This document shows positions 55,201-64,000 of a stretch of 64,000 nucleotides of DNA, in pieces. The notes beneath the pieces were generated by a model, which did no database searches, was not told where the DNA came from, and saw nothing but the letters and a program-made list of their open reading frames with translations. The translations under genes were made by a program, and so were the position numbers. Source of the stretch: Batkoa obscura (taxonomy: Eukaryota; Entomophthoromycota; Entomophthoromycetes; Entomophthorales; Batkoaceae); the NCBI GenBank assembly GCA_030770535.1, contig JASVEC010000008.1, positions 1,302,001-1,366,000 on the forward strand. Direction: 5' to 3'. How positions within the stretch are numbered: position 1 is the first letter of the stretch; the number at the start of each line of letters is the position of its first letter.

Positions 55201-56530
55201 AGTACGTTGTAGTGTATCTTCCTTTAAAATCTTTTCAACAAAAGATGAAGTTTCTGTATTTTCCCCATTGATATTTGTAGATCCATCAATTTGCAAAGTT
55301 TCTGAACCTGTCCAATTTTTTAGAATTGTTAACTGAGTATCTAAACTTTCACTAATTGTACACCAAGAAATTAAAGCATCTAAATTATAATTAAATTCTT
55401 CGGATCCATATCTTGGTTTCTCTCGAGTCATTACTTTCCTTGAAGGGTATAAACTCTCAATCCAATACACTTGATCTAATAATATAGTTACTTGCGTCAT
55501 TTCACATGATTTCTCTGGATCATAACGAAAGTTAATAACTTCATCAATAATTAGATCAACGCAAAATCGTTCCTTTTCTAAATATAACTTTTCTTCTACT
55601 AAAGTGTGTTTATTTAATGCTGCACGTATACCTAACCAACGTTGATAATGATCATTTTCATGTTGATGAGCATTAATCGTTTTATAAATTCGATTCTTTT
55701 CTGATTCAATAACTTCACCTGTTAATACAGAAGCTAACATACCTTGCCATTCAATCCTTTCCATTTGACTAGCATAAATATCCTCTCGATTTTCTTCATT
55801 TTCATTGTTATTCCCATTAACATTACTATCAATAATGGATTCATTTTGTAAGGGTATATTAAAACTTAAAGCTAAATGATCATCGTCTTCATTATCTTCA
55901 ACAAATTCTTGAAATAATTGTTCAGATTCAGAGGTAAATGAAGTCACTTCAGGTTCTATATTAATACTATCTTTTTGTCCATAGAGATAATGCGCTAAAT
56001 AATTGAATTCTCCACTGGGTGTATAGCGATAAAAATCTTTTTCTGGTCCAAGTTCAGATATCTTTTCTGGATTTTCCCAAGTTGCATCTAGATCTTGATA
56101 CGAAGAATCGACCAATACTGCGGTTGGTGGTTGAATGGCTCTAATTGATATTAAGTTTATAAATTAAATTTAAAAATTATTATGTTTACTTTGAATAAAT
56201 TGGAGATTCATATTGTTCTTCTAAATCTTCATCAATAAAACTCCAAATATAATCTTCGTTAATGATGGGTATAGTTAAGTTACCAATCATCTCATCAATT
56301 ACTCCTCTCATATGTTGTACTTCATAAGAAGTGGTAACGAAATGGGTAGTCTATGAACATTAGTAAAAACAATAATGAATTAATTATGATTATATTACTT
56401 CTTTATAAACAGTAGAACATAGCTTGCCACCATACCTTATTATACAATCTTCCAACTGCTTTTTCTTTATTATATCAAAACCAAATAGGAAAAATATTTT
56501 TCCTTTTAATACTAGATCTATCTCTTGCAT
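52273..56530 (-). CDS. SSK2: SSK2/SSK22-type MAPKKK with N-terminal BRCT domain
   Basis: Exons are 56399-56530, 56190-56350 and 52273-56140, with introns of 48 and 49 nt, giving 1,386 aa. Residues about 7-93 form a BRCT domain: LKGKIFFLFGFD, LEDCIIRYGGKL, TTHFVTT, IPIINEDYIWSFIDE. After an acidic linker comes the long SSK2/Wis4 regulatory region (about 150-1000). The C-terminal kinase (about 1012-1280) has FLGAGTFGTVYLA, MAVKEFRFP, HRDIKPDNILL, VDFGASKVI and GTPMYMAPEVI, as in MEKK4/Ssk2 kinases of the HOG osmostress cascade. The big third exon has no ATG near its start (only TTG at 56115), and it joins the BRCT exons in frame, so one fused protein is the simplest reading. I do not know of BRCT in this family. 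Confidence 0.85.
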
Positions 56531-57422
56531 TCTCTTATTACAGTTTCGACCCGCTTTTTATTGAGATATTTGTACTTTTTAAATAGAAAAGTGTTTATGT
56601 TTTATTTAAAAAAATAGAAACTGAATTAATTTGAATAAAAATCAAATTGGGTTATAAAGATTATGAGTTGACTTTAAAATCTGGTTTTTAAATAAAACTT
56701 TAAATTTAAGCTTTTAGGGTTGATGTGATTAAAATGTTTATTAATCCACTTTTATTTTTTGATAGTTTAAAATTTAATGTATTTTTATTTTAAATTCATT
56801 AAAACGAATAACTTATGTTATTTGCTTAAGCTTTAAGTTTATAATAAACTTAGGATTGATAACAAGATTAATTGGTTTTATTTCTTTTAGTTTATTAAGT
56901 TATTTTTCTAATGTTTTTGTGTTTCAGTATTTAACTAGCATAGTTTTTAAATTTATGTCACACTAAAAATGGTCAAAAGACAATATAAAAAACACTCTTT
57001 TATTTTATTATGTTTTGTAAATGAAATTCAAAAATATCAACTATAATAAGTATATAATATAAATAATATATACAGAAGCTTTATTTTGCAGTTTTTTAAA
57101 ATGAGTGAATGTTAAAATTAAATCTCACTTAAACCTTAATAAGTATTAATAATAAAAATTATGATGAATAATAAGCCATATTAAACATATATAAAGTGAT
57201 ATAAACATTTAAATACCTTTCAACTACAATTTTATAAATAATAAATATATAAAAAAATAAAAATAAAAATAAAATAAAAATAAACTGTTATATTATTTGT
57301 TTTATTTATCATTAATCAAATATATAGAAGGCCAACTAAAAAAAGAAATATTCACAAAATCTAATTTTCCTCGTCACAGTTTGACTCATTTTTCACATTT
57401 AAACTCAAAAATTTATAGAAAA
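56531..57422. promoter_or_regulatory. Divergent intergenic region between the BRCT-MAPKKK and KPTN genes
   Basis: About 890 AT-rich bases. The frame of KPTN exon 1 stays open upstream of its first ATG to a TTG at 57297, so the 5' end of that gene is not fully certain. No specific sites recognised. Confidence 0.4.
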
Positions 57423-59158
57423 ATGCATACCACCATCAAAGACCAGAGTGAAAAAGAGTTACTCCAAGAATGTCATTACAAACGCTTATCTTACACTGGT
57501 CGTAGTAACCTTTATAGTCTTGCGATCCCCGATCATCCACTAGACAATTACAAAGATCTCATAAACAAAAAACATATCCTAGCAGCTTTATCTGATGGTG
57601 TCTACATCTTAAACGAAGACGAAGAAAAGTGGAGTACAATAGGAGAATCTGTAGATGATGGAGATGAATTTATATCCTTGGATGCTTGTTATCCGACGAA
57701 TTTTGAAGATGATACTTTTTTGATTTGTTATGCTAAAGCAAGCTTAAATGGGGAAATGTTTTCTATTAACTTTGCAAAATTGAAGGTAGAGAAAGAGGTT
57801 TTTGTTGGAGGTAAAAGGAGTAGGATTGGTAAGTGAAGAGTTATTTTGAGGGGTTGGTTGGTTAATAGGCGCTTATTGACATTTTTATTTTAGAGGTTAT
57901 TAATAGATATTGTATTACATTGGAAGCTGCTGTATTAAAGATCACCCATATTGAGTAAGTTTTTTGAATTGATTAATCTATTAGGATGAGACTTTAATTT
58001 TTGATTTTTATAAAGTATATTAAATCAAAAACAGCAACCCAGTTTTATTGTTTGTATGTCAAATCAAAGTATAACTGCGTTTTCGCAAAAAGTAAATCTA
58101 TTATTTAATAATGCAGTTTGGTTATTCACCAAAGTTTCTAGGATAATCTAGAGTTTGAGTTCGAACAAGTGGATTTTGAAAACGAGTATAAGCCTTTGAG
58201 CTTTTTAATGAAATTGGAAACAAAGTATGCTATTACTATTATTATCTATTTTTTAAATACTTAATATTTTATTAGTATATTATCGCTTACATTTAAAGTA
58301 TACAATGACTTGATATATGTAGCGGGAGGGTGTCAGGATGGTAGTTTAGTTTGTACAATAATTAAAACTATTAAAGCTAAAAATAAAATTAAAAGTTATG
58401 GTATGGTTAATAATGATATTTGTTTACGACGTTAAATTAATTTACTTATTTAAATCTAGAAAATACATTAATGTCCAAAGCAAACATATTCTATCCCATA
58501 TCTTCTTTAGTTTTCTTCATTCATCTAGATAGTAAGTTGATTTATTATACAACATTTAATAATTTAAGTTAATGCTTTTTTTTATAGAAATCAATTTGTT
58601 AGTTACAACGGCGGTTAATTTAGGGTTGATTTATAAGTAATCTTATATTTGATAATAATAATGATGATAATAATTAAATGAATATCATAGAAATTTAAAT
58701 TTAAATAACCCAGTTCATTTAACTTTACCATTTGATGGGGATTCAATATTATGTGCTACATTAGCCGATATTGATTTAGATGGGGTTAAAGAAATACTTT
58801 TAGGAACGTATAATCAATTACTACTGGTTTATAAATTAGGTAATATAATAATATAATAATATAATAATATAATAATGATAGTTTAATATAGAAAATGAAA
58901 AATATGTATTAGCATGGCAAAAGAGATTGCCTTATCCAATTTATGGTATAATTGAATCTGATTTTGATGGGGATGGATTAAAAGAATTAGTTATATTAAC
59001 AATGTATGGTTTACATGTAATGAAAGTAACTATTATTATTGATCATGTTAATATTATATTTACTTGTTTTTATATAGCCTAATTTAAACACAGCTAAAAA
59101 AAGAATCTTAAGTTATTTACACTATATTCATAAAAACTTTGAGCTAACAAAACCTTAA
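57423..59158 (+). CDS. KPTN: Kaptin (KPTN) homologue, KICSTOR-type beta-propeller protein
   Basis: Ten exons: 57423-57828, 57894-57954, 58016-58091, 58142-58224, 58276-58400, 58460-58531, 58588-58636, 58691-58839, 58892-59025 and 59078-59158. Together they code 411 aa; human kaptin has 436. Family blocks in order: RLSYTGRSNLYSLAI, HILAALSDGVYIL, DEFISLDACYP, AGGCQDGSLVC, and the pair of FG-GAP-like blades SILCATLADIDLDGVKEILL / GTYNQLLLVYK and ESDFDGDGLKELVILTMYG. In animals KPTN is part of KICSTOR, which brings the GATOR1 complex to lysosomes so that amino-acid shortage shuts down TORC1. I recall KICSTOR being described as missing from fungi, so this gene deserves attention. It converges on succinyl-CoA ligase with 86 bp between stops. 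Confidence 0.88.
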
Positions 59159-59244
59159 ATAAAAGTTAAAAATAAGTTAATGAAACTAAAGTTCAAAATA
59201 AATCCCAATTTATTTTTATAGTATAATTACTTTTTTTTAAAAAT

Positions 59245-60736
59245 TTAACCTTGAATAGTTCCATTATCGATCAAAGCCTATTAAAGAAAATAAAATTAGT
59301 ACTCTTCTAAAAAACACAAAAAATAAAGCTTACTTGACGCATAAGCGCACCGAGACGAGCAGGTGATTTGGAAACTATAACATTAGCACTTTCAAGGGCT
59401 TCAATCTTTTGTTGAGCACCACCTTTACCACCAGCAATAATAGCACCAGCATGACCTAATATAAAATTATAAATTAACATTTCACATAAAACAAAACTTC
59501 ATAAAAATTTTACCCATTCTACGACCAGGTGGGGCAGTAAGACCAGCAATGAAAGAAACAACTGGTTTTGGTTTAGCAAGTGAAAGATTATGTTCAATTA
59601 AATATTGAGCAGCTTCTTCTTCAGCAGTACCACCAATTTCTCCAATTAAGATAATACCTAATTAATCATATGTTAATATATTTGAATTGGAACATATATA
59701 GAATTATTATTATTGTTATATTATTACCTTCAGTTTTATCATCTTTAAGGAAAACGTTAAGACAATCTACAAAGTTAGTACCGTTGAATGGATCACCACC
59801 AATACCAACACATAAAGTTTGTCCAAGTCCATGACGAGTAGTTTGATCAACGGCTTCATAAGTAAGTGTTCCTGAACGAGATACAACACCTAAAATAATA
59901 AAATAAAATAAATAAACAATATCATATGTGTTATAATAAAATAATACCAATTCTTCCAGGCATATGAATATGACCAGGCATAATACCAATTTTACAACCA
60001 TCTGGATTAATAATGCCTGGGCAATTTGGGCCTATGAGACGTGATTTATTTTGTGTTAAAAGGGCTTGTTTAACCTAATTTTAAATTAGTATTCTAACTC
60101 ATTATTAATAGTAAATACAAAAATAACTTACTTTAACCATATCTTGTTGTGGGATACCTTCAGTAATAGCTACGATAAGTGGTACTTCATTTTCAATAGC
60201 TTCAAGGATAGCAGCAGCAGCACCTGGTGGTGGTACATAAATAACACTAGCATCAGCTTTGGTTTCTTTCATAGCCTACCAAATTTTTATAAAATAAATA
60301 AAACTTCAATATCAATTATACTATAATTATTTACATCAGCAACAGAGCCAAAAACGGGTTGGCCTAAATGTTCTTGTCCAGCTTTTTTTGGTGATACTCC
60401 ACCAACTATTTTAGTTCCATAATCGATAGCTTGCTGAGCATGGAAAGTACCCTATAAAATATTCAATATAAAATTATTAATCCAGTTTCATCATTTTTTA
60501 AAATTACCTGTTTACCAGTGAAACCTTGTACAATGACTTTAGTATCTCTGTTGATCATCATATTTTTAACAGTTTCATCATAACCTCTACGAGATGCTGA
60601 GTTGGAAAAGGAACGAGCAGCTAATTTAATAAAAAAATAAGTATTTTAATGATTGGATGATTATAATAATATAATTACCAGGAGAAGATTTTAATTGACG
60701 AGTAACTTGTTTAACAAGATTATGAGTTAATGCCAT
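59245..60736 (-). CDS. LSC1: Succinyl-CoA ligase alpha subunit, mitochondrial
   Basis: Nine exons: 60679-60736, 60508-60620, 60335-60451, 60132-60275, 59948-60074, 59728-59889, 59514-59657, 59334-59455 and 59245-59277. They code 339 aa with the frame kept. An N-terminal presequence ([20 protein letters not shown]) is followed by the CoA-binding fold ([18 protein letters not shown]), [35 protein letters not shown] and [15 protein letters not shown]. The active-site block [17 protein letters not shown] contains the histidine that is phosphorylated. The enzyme links succinyl-CoA to succinate in the TCA cycle with GTP or ATP formation, together with a beta subunit not in this window. Codon use is less AT-biased than in most neighbours, as expected for a highly expressed gene. 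Confidence 0.95.
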
Positions 60737-61120
60737 AGTTTAATATTTAAAAAGTTAAGCTTTATAAAATTTTTAAGTTTTAAAAAATTTGTAATTGCTG
60801 GAATCGTTGGTTGGCTTAATTTTATCACTTTTCGATAGAGCCAATCAATGTTTTCAATTTCCTGCAGAAGGTAAAATTTAAAAGTTAACCAATTAAAATC
60901 CGAGTTTTAAATACGAGATTTTCCCGACTAAATTATTTTTTTATTTTAGAAATAATTTGATCAATTAAATCATAAGCTAAGGGTTACTTGAAATGGAAGG
61001 AATTATCGAATTATTAGAATCAATCCCAAAGTCATGGGAGTTTTGATTGAACAAAGCTAAATAAAAAATCAATAAATCACTATTTTTTTGGTTTCTCATT
61101 CTAGATAGGCTTTATTCAAG
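60737..61120. promoter_or_regulatory. Divergent promoter region of succinyl-CoA ligase and the TOM20 fusion
   Basis: 384 bases between two mitochondrial-protein genes that point away from each other, so shared control is plausible. No motif identified. Confidence 0.5.
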
Positions 61121-63097
61121 ATGGAATTCAATTTAAAAAATTTCTTCTTATCAGCTATCGCTATCACTGCTATTGGTGGTGTATCTTATGCCATTTACTT
61201 TGATTATAAACGTAGAAATGATGCTAAATTCCGTAGAACTTTAAGTAATATTAATAAGATAAATCAATTTTAAATGGACTACTAACTCGAACTTTAGAAA
61301 AGAAAAATAAGGAAATAGAAAAAAAGATCCAAAAAGAAGAAGTTACTGTAACTGAAGAAAAAGTAGTAGATAAAAAAATTCGTTATAAACAGTTATATGA
61401 TAAAATAAAAGCGGACCAAATTCCAGAATCTCAAAAAGAAGTAGAAGCTTACCTTTTTTATAACTTGAGTATGGCTGAACAATTAGCTACTAAAGGTAAG
61501 TTTATTAGTTTGATCTATTAAAAAATGATTCTTAATCTTTATTAAAAAAGGTCCTGCTTATTATGAAGAGTGTGCTTGCGCCGTTATTCGTGCAGCTCTC
61601 GTTGTACCAAATGTAGTCGAAATTATTCTTTTGTTTAAAAATATGCTTCCAGAAGAATGTTATGAAATTGTTTCAAGCATCTATGCTTTAGAGGTAAGTT
61701 AAAAAATATCCTATAAAATAATAAGTTTACATTAATTTAATATTATCAGCTTGAACAAATGCAAGTTATTTTAAATGATTATTATATTGATAATCCAGCA
61801 CCTGAAATGAATGTTAAACTAGTTGAAGCTAAAGTTCAACGTGATGTTTCTGCTACCGTTACCTTCAAAGATTATGAACTTGCTGCTACGAAGGGGTTTG
61901 CTGAAGGTGATGAAATTTATACTGAATTACCAGTTATCACCACTTTAGAACCAGCTTATGAAGTAAGTTGATTCTTAATTATATTTAATTATAAGTTTAA
62001 AAAACAAATAGGGTAAAGGATTCTGTGGAAATTGTCTTAAAGAATTAAGCTCTGAAGAAGAAGTTAAACCAACATACAGTTATCTTAAATCAAACTTCTG
62101 TTCTAAGGCTTGTTTAGAAGCTTCCAAAATTGAATACATTGAAGAAAGTTTAATTAAATCACCAGAAGCTACTCAAATCCTTGAAGAATCATATAAAACT
62201 GGCAAAAAAATCCCAGTTACTATGGCTCGAGTACTTAATAAAGTATTTAAAGAACACAGTATCCGTACCGCTAAAAATTTACCAAAAGAAAAATATACTA
62301 TTATGCAACATGTTGAGCGTTTAGCTCCAATTGATTTTGAAGAATCAGATGATGTTCTTACTAAAGAACTCGACCATTTACGTCAATATGTCTCTGTTGA
62401 AACTCAAGGTATTGAGCATGGTAATTTTAATAATGAACTTATTTATTAAGTTGAAATTAATTTAAATTTTTTAGTTGTCGATTTGGCTTATTATAAAAAT
62501 ATGAAGAGTAAGATTGGCCAAGGTATCCTTGGATTTTCAACTATAAAGAGTGAAGATAAAGTGGTTGAAAACTCACTTATCTCTGAAGGGATTAAGATTG
62601 TTACTGAAGAACCAGTCAATGCATTTGCCCTTTACGTAGTTAGTGGTTTCCTTGCCGCTTCTAAAATTGAAGCCAATGTTAAAGCTGTATTTAAAGACGG
62701 TAACCACAAATTAAGTTTGGTAGCCTTAAAACCAATTCAAACTGGAGATGTACTTTATTTACAAACTTATGGTCAAGTAGAAGAAGAAAAGAAAATTGAA
62801 GTAGTCGAAACATTAACAATTGAAACTAAAGAAGAAGTAGTTGTTGAACCTAAAGAACCACTTGAATTATTTGAAGCTGAGATGGAAAAGAATCTTTTAA
62901 CAGCGGAAAAGATAATTGAAGATGCCGGTTTAGAACAACCTGAAGAAGAATTAGAAGTTGAAGATGTTAGAGTTGAGGAAAAGATTACATTTGAAACTTC
63001 ATCTCATGAATTTTCATCCCAAGAATTTGAAAAGATTGATGAATCAAATTCTACCCCTGGTTTCGATACCCCACCTCATCCAGAATCCCCCCAATAA
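61121..63097 (+). CDS. TOM20: TOM20 fused to a SET/SMYD-like domain (569 aa)
   Basis: Exons are 61121-61244, 61298-61495, 61551-61693, 61750-61962, 62012-62420 and 62475-63097, one continuous frame. Residues 1-165 are TOM20: an N-terminal membrane anchor (FFLSAIAITAIGGVSYAIYF), a basic linker, then the receptor core (AYLFYNLSMAEQLATKG, YYEECACAVIRAALVVPN, LLFKNMLPEECYEIV). Residues about 185-465 look like a SMYD/SET protein: TKGFAEGDEIYTELPVITTL, a zinc-like CGNC (231-234) and FCSKAC (256-260), then a SET C-half ending VLYLQTYG (461). The NHSC-type catalytic motif is replaced by AASKIEANV (423-431), so methyltransferase activity is unlikely. The tail is acidic. Tom20 normally recognises presequences at the outer mitochondrial membrane. 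I do not know how common this fusion is in fungi. Confidence 0.85.
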
Positions 63098-64000
63098 AGT
63101 TAAAGCTAATAAGACGAAGTAGAGATTAAAATAAATATTAAAAAGATACATTTATAAAACTAAGCTGTAAATTTTTCTGTTTTTTACTTTTTTGTATTTG
63201 GTTGAGTTTTTTTAAAATAGTGTGATTATAAATCTATATAGGGTATTAATAAATTTTATTTTTTAAAGGCTTTTACTAATTTTAATTTTATAGTTATTGT
63301 GCAAACTAAAAGCACTTAACAAGCTATTTTACATTTAAAAAAATAGGTTGATTTAATATAGGAAAATAGTTAACCAGTTTTTTAAGTATTTGATACTAAA
63401 AGATATTGTTTTAAAAAATTATTAGAGGAGTAAAAAATTTTAATAAAAGTAAACACTAAAAAAACAATTGGGTTAGTTTTAATATTTAATATCGAGTGTT
63501 AAATATCTAGGCTGATCCAGAGTTCTTGTTAAGAGTGCTTTTATTTTTCTGACTAAAGTAAGGCAGAAAGACCAGAAGAAAGCTTCTTCTTCTCCCAGGA
63601 AAGCCTACCATTTGGAAATACAGTCTTGGAAAAGGGGCAAGACCGGATTGGGAAACAAAGACATAGTTTTTTCTTTTGATAAGTAAAAGTTTTTAAAAAC
63701 AAATGTTTGATTTGTTATTTCTATTTAAAATAAAATTTTAACGAAGTGACTATAACTGTATCGATTATTTAAAGCGAACTAAACTTGATTTCTCTGCTTA
63801 ACAATGTTATTATGAACAATGGGCTACTTTATAACTAGTAATAATAAAAAATTTAAACCTGTATAATTATTATTATTTTCTTTAATAGTTTATATTGGAA
63901 ATGTAATTATAAATAATTTCAAAATACTGCTTGATCTTTATTTAAATTAATAGGATTAATGTCGTTTTAAGGCAGCTGATATCGTATGAGTTTACTGGCG
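63098..64000. other. Right-end intergenic region with a less AT-rich island
   Basis: About 900 bases. The part 63500-63665 is clearly richer in G and C than its surroundings. On the minus strand a frame is open through it (GLAPFPRLYFQMVGFPGRRR then NKSTLNKNSGSA, stop at 63507-63509). It has no ATG, so it could be a terminal exon of a gene beyond the window or chance. The rest is AT-rich and featureless. Confidence 0.4.

Noticed and set aside
57297-57422. N-terminal extension of KPTN from a TTG
   Set aside because: First in-frame ATG is 57423 and the family similarity starts after it. An additional 5' exon cannot be excluded.
1-64000. Retroviral, LTR, Polinton or other virus-like elements, CRISPR arrays, rRNA genes
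   Set aside because: I looked for polymerase, integrase and capsid-type frames, long terminal repeats and regular spacer arrays and saw none.

Overview
This window reads as nuclear DNA of an early-diverging, mitochondriate fungus. It is very AT-rich. Most genes carry several very short GT..AG introns, mostly 44 to 69 nt. The gene set is fungal: RAD7, an SSK2-type MAPKKK, YOS9, an exo-1,3-beta-glucanase family, a cys-3/MET4-type bZIP and an ATG29-like protein. NDUFAF3, NDUFA4, TOM20 and succinyl-CoA ligase show respiring mitochondria, which argues against anaerobic gut fungi. A rhodopsin-like 7TM receptor and a kaptin homologue, both unusual for yeasts and moulds, point to an early lineage. 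An entomophthoralean such as Conidiobolus is my best guess; that is inference from composition and gene content only.

Layout. 0-10 kb: RAD7 (-, running off the left edge), NDUFAF3 (+), an ATG29-like gene (+), a large coiled-coil spindle-pole/centrosome scaffold with a PACT-like C-terminus (+), and a small F-box-like gene (-). 10-17 kb: a gene-poor stretch with three copies of a ~105-bp MITE, then a GH5 glucanase (+), a decayed DGAT2 copy (-) and an intact DGAT2 (-). 18-28 kb: NDUFA4 (+) tail-to-tail with MED21 (-), SPF30/SMNDC1 (+), CLU1 (+, nine exons) and a 7TM receptor (-). 28-39 kb: two more GH5 genes head-to-head, a third DGAT2 copy (+), and a GCK-III/STE20 kinase with 15 exons, one of only 9 nt. 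39-47 kb: mostly intergenic DNA with MITEs, a foldback element and a cys-3-like bZIP gene. 46-51 kb: an unrecognised coiled-coil gene (-), a probable mitochondrial protein (+) and YOS9/OS-9 (-). 51-64 kb: MITEs, an SSK2-type MAPKKK with an N-terminal BRCT domain (-), kaptin/KPTN (+), succinyl-CoA ligase alpha (-) and TOM20 fused to a SET/SMYD-like domain (+).

Themes. Several genes serve mitochondria (NDUFAF3, NDUFA4, CLU1, succinyl-CoA ligase, TOM20 fusion, the 48.5-kb gene). Others serve stress and nutrient signalling (SSK2, GCK-III kinase, KPTN, ATG29, bZIP). GH5 and DGAT2 genes lie next to each other at two places about 20 kb apart, which suggests a duplicated block. Many neighbours are divergent pairs with short shared promoters, or convergent pairs with tiny gaps.

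The least expected items are the BRCT-MAPKKK fusion, the TOM20-SET fusion whose SET core lacks its catalytic motif, a fungal kaptin, and a dispersed MITE family that carries a partly open 31-33 codon frame. I saw no virus-like element, CRISPR array or convincing tRNA.
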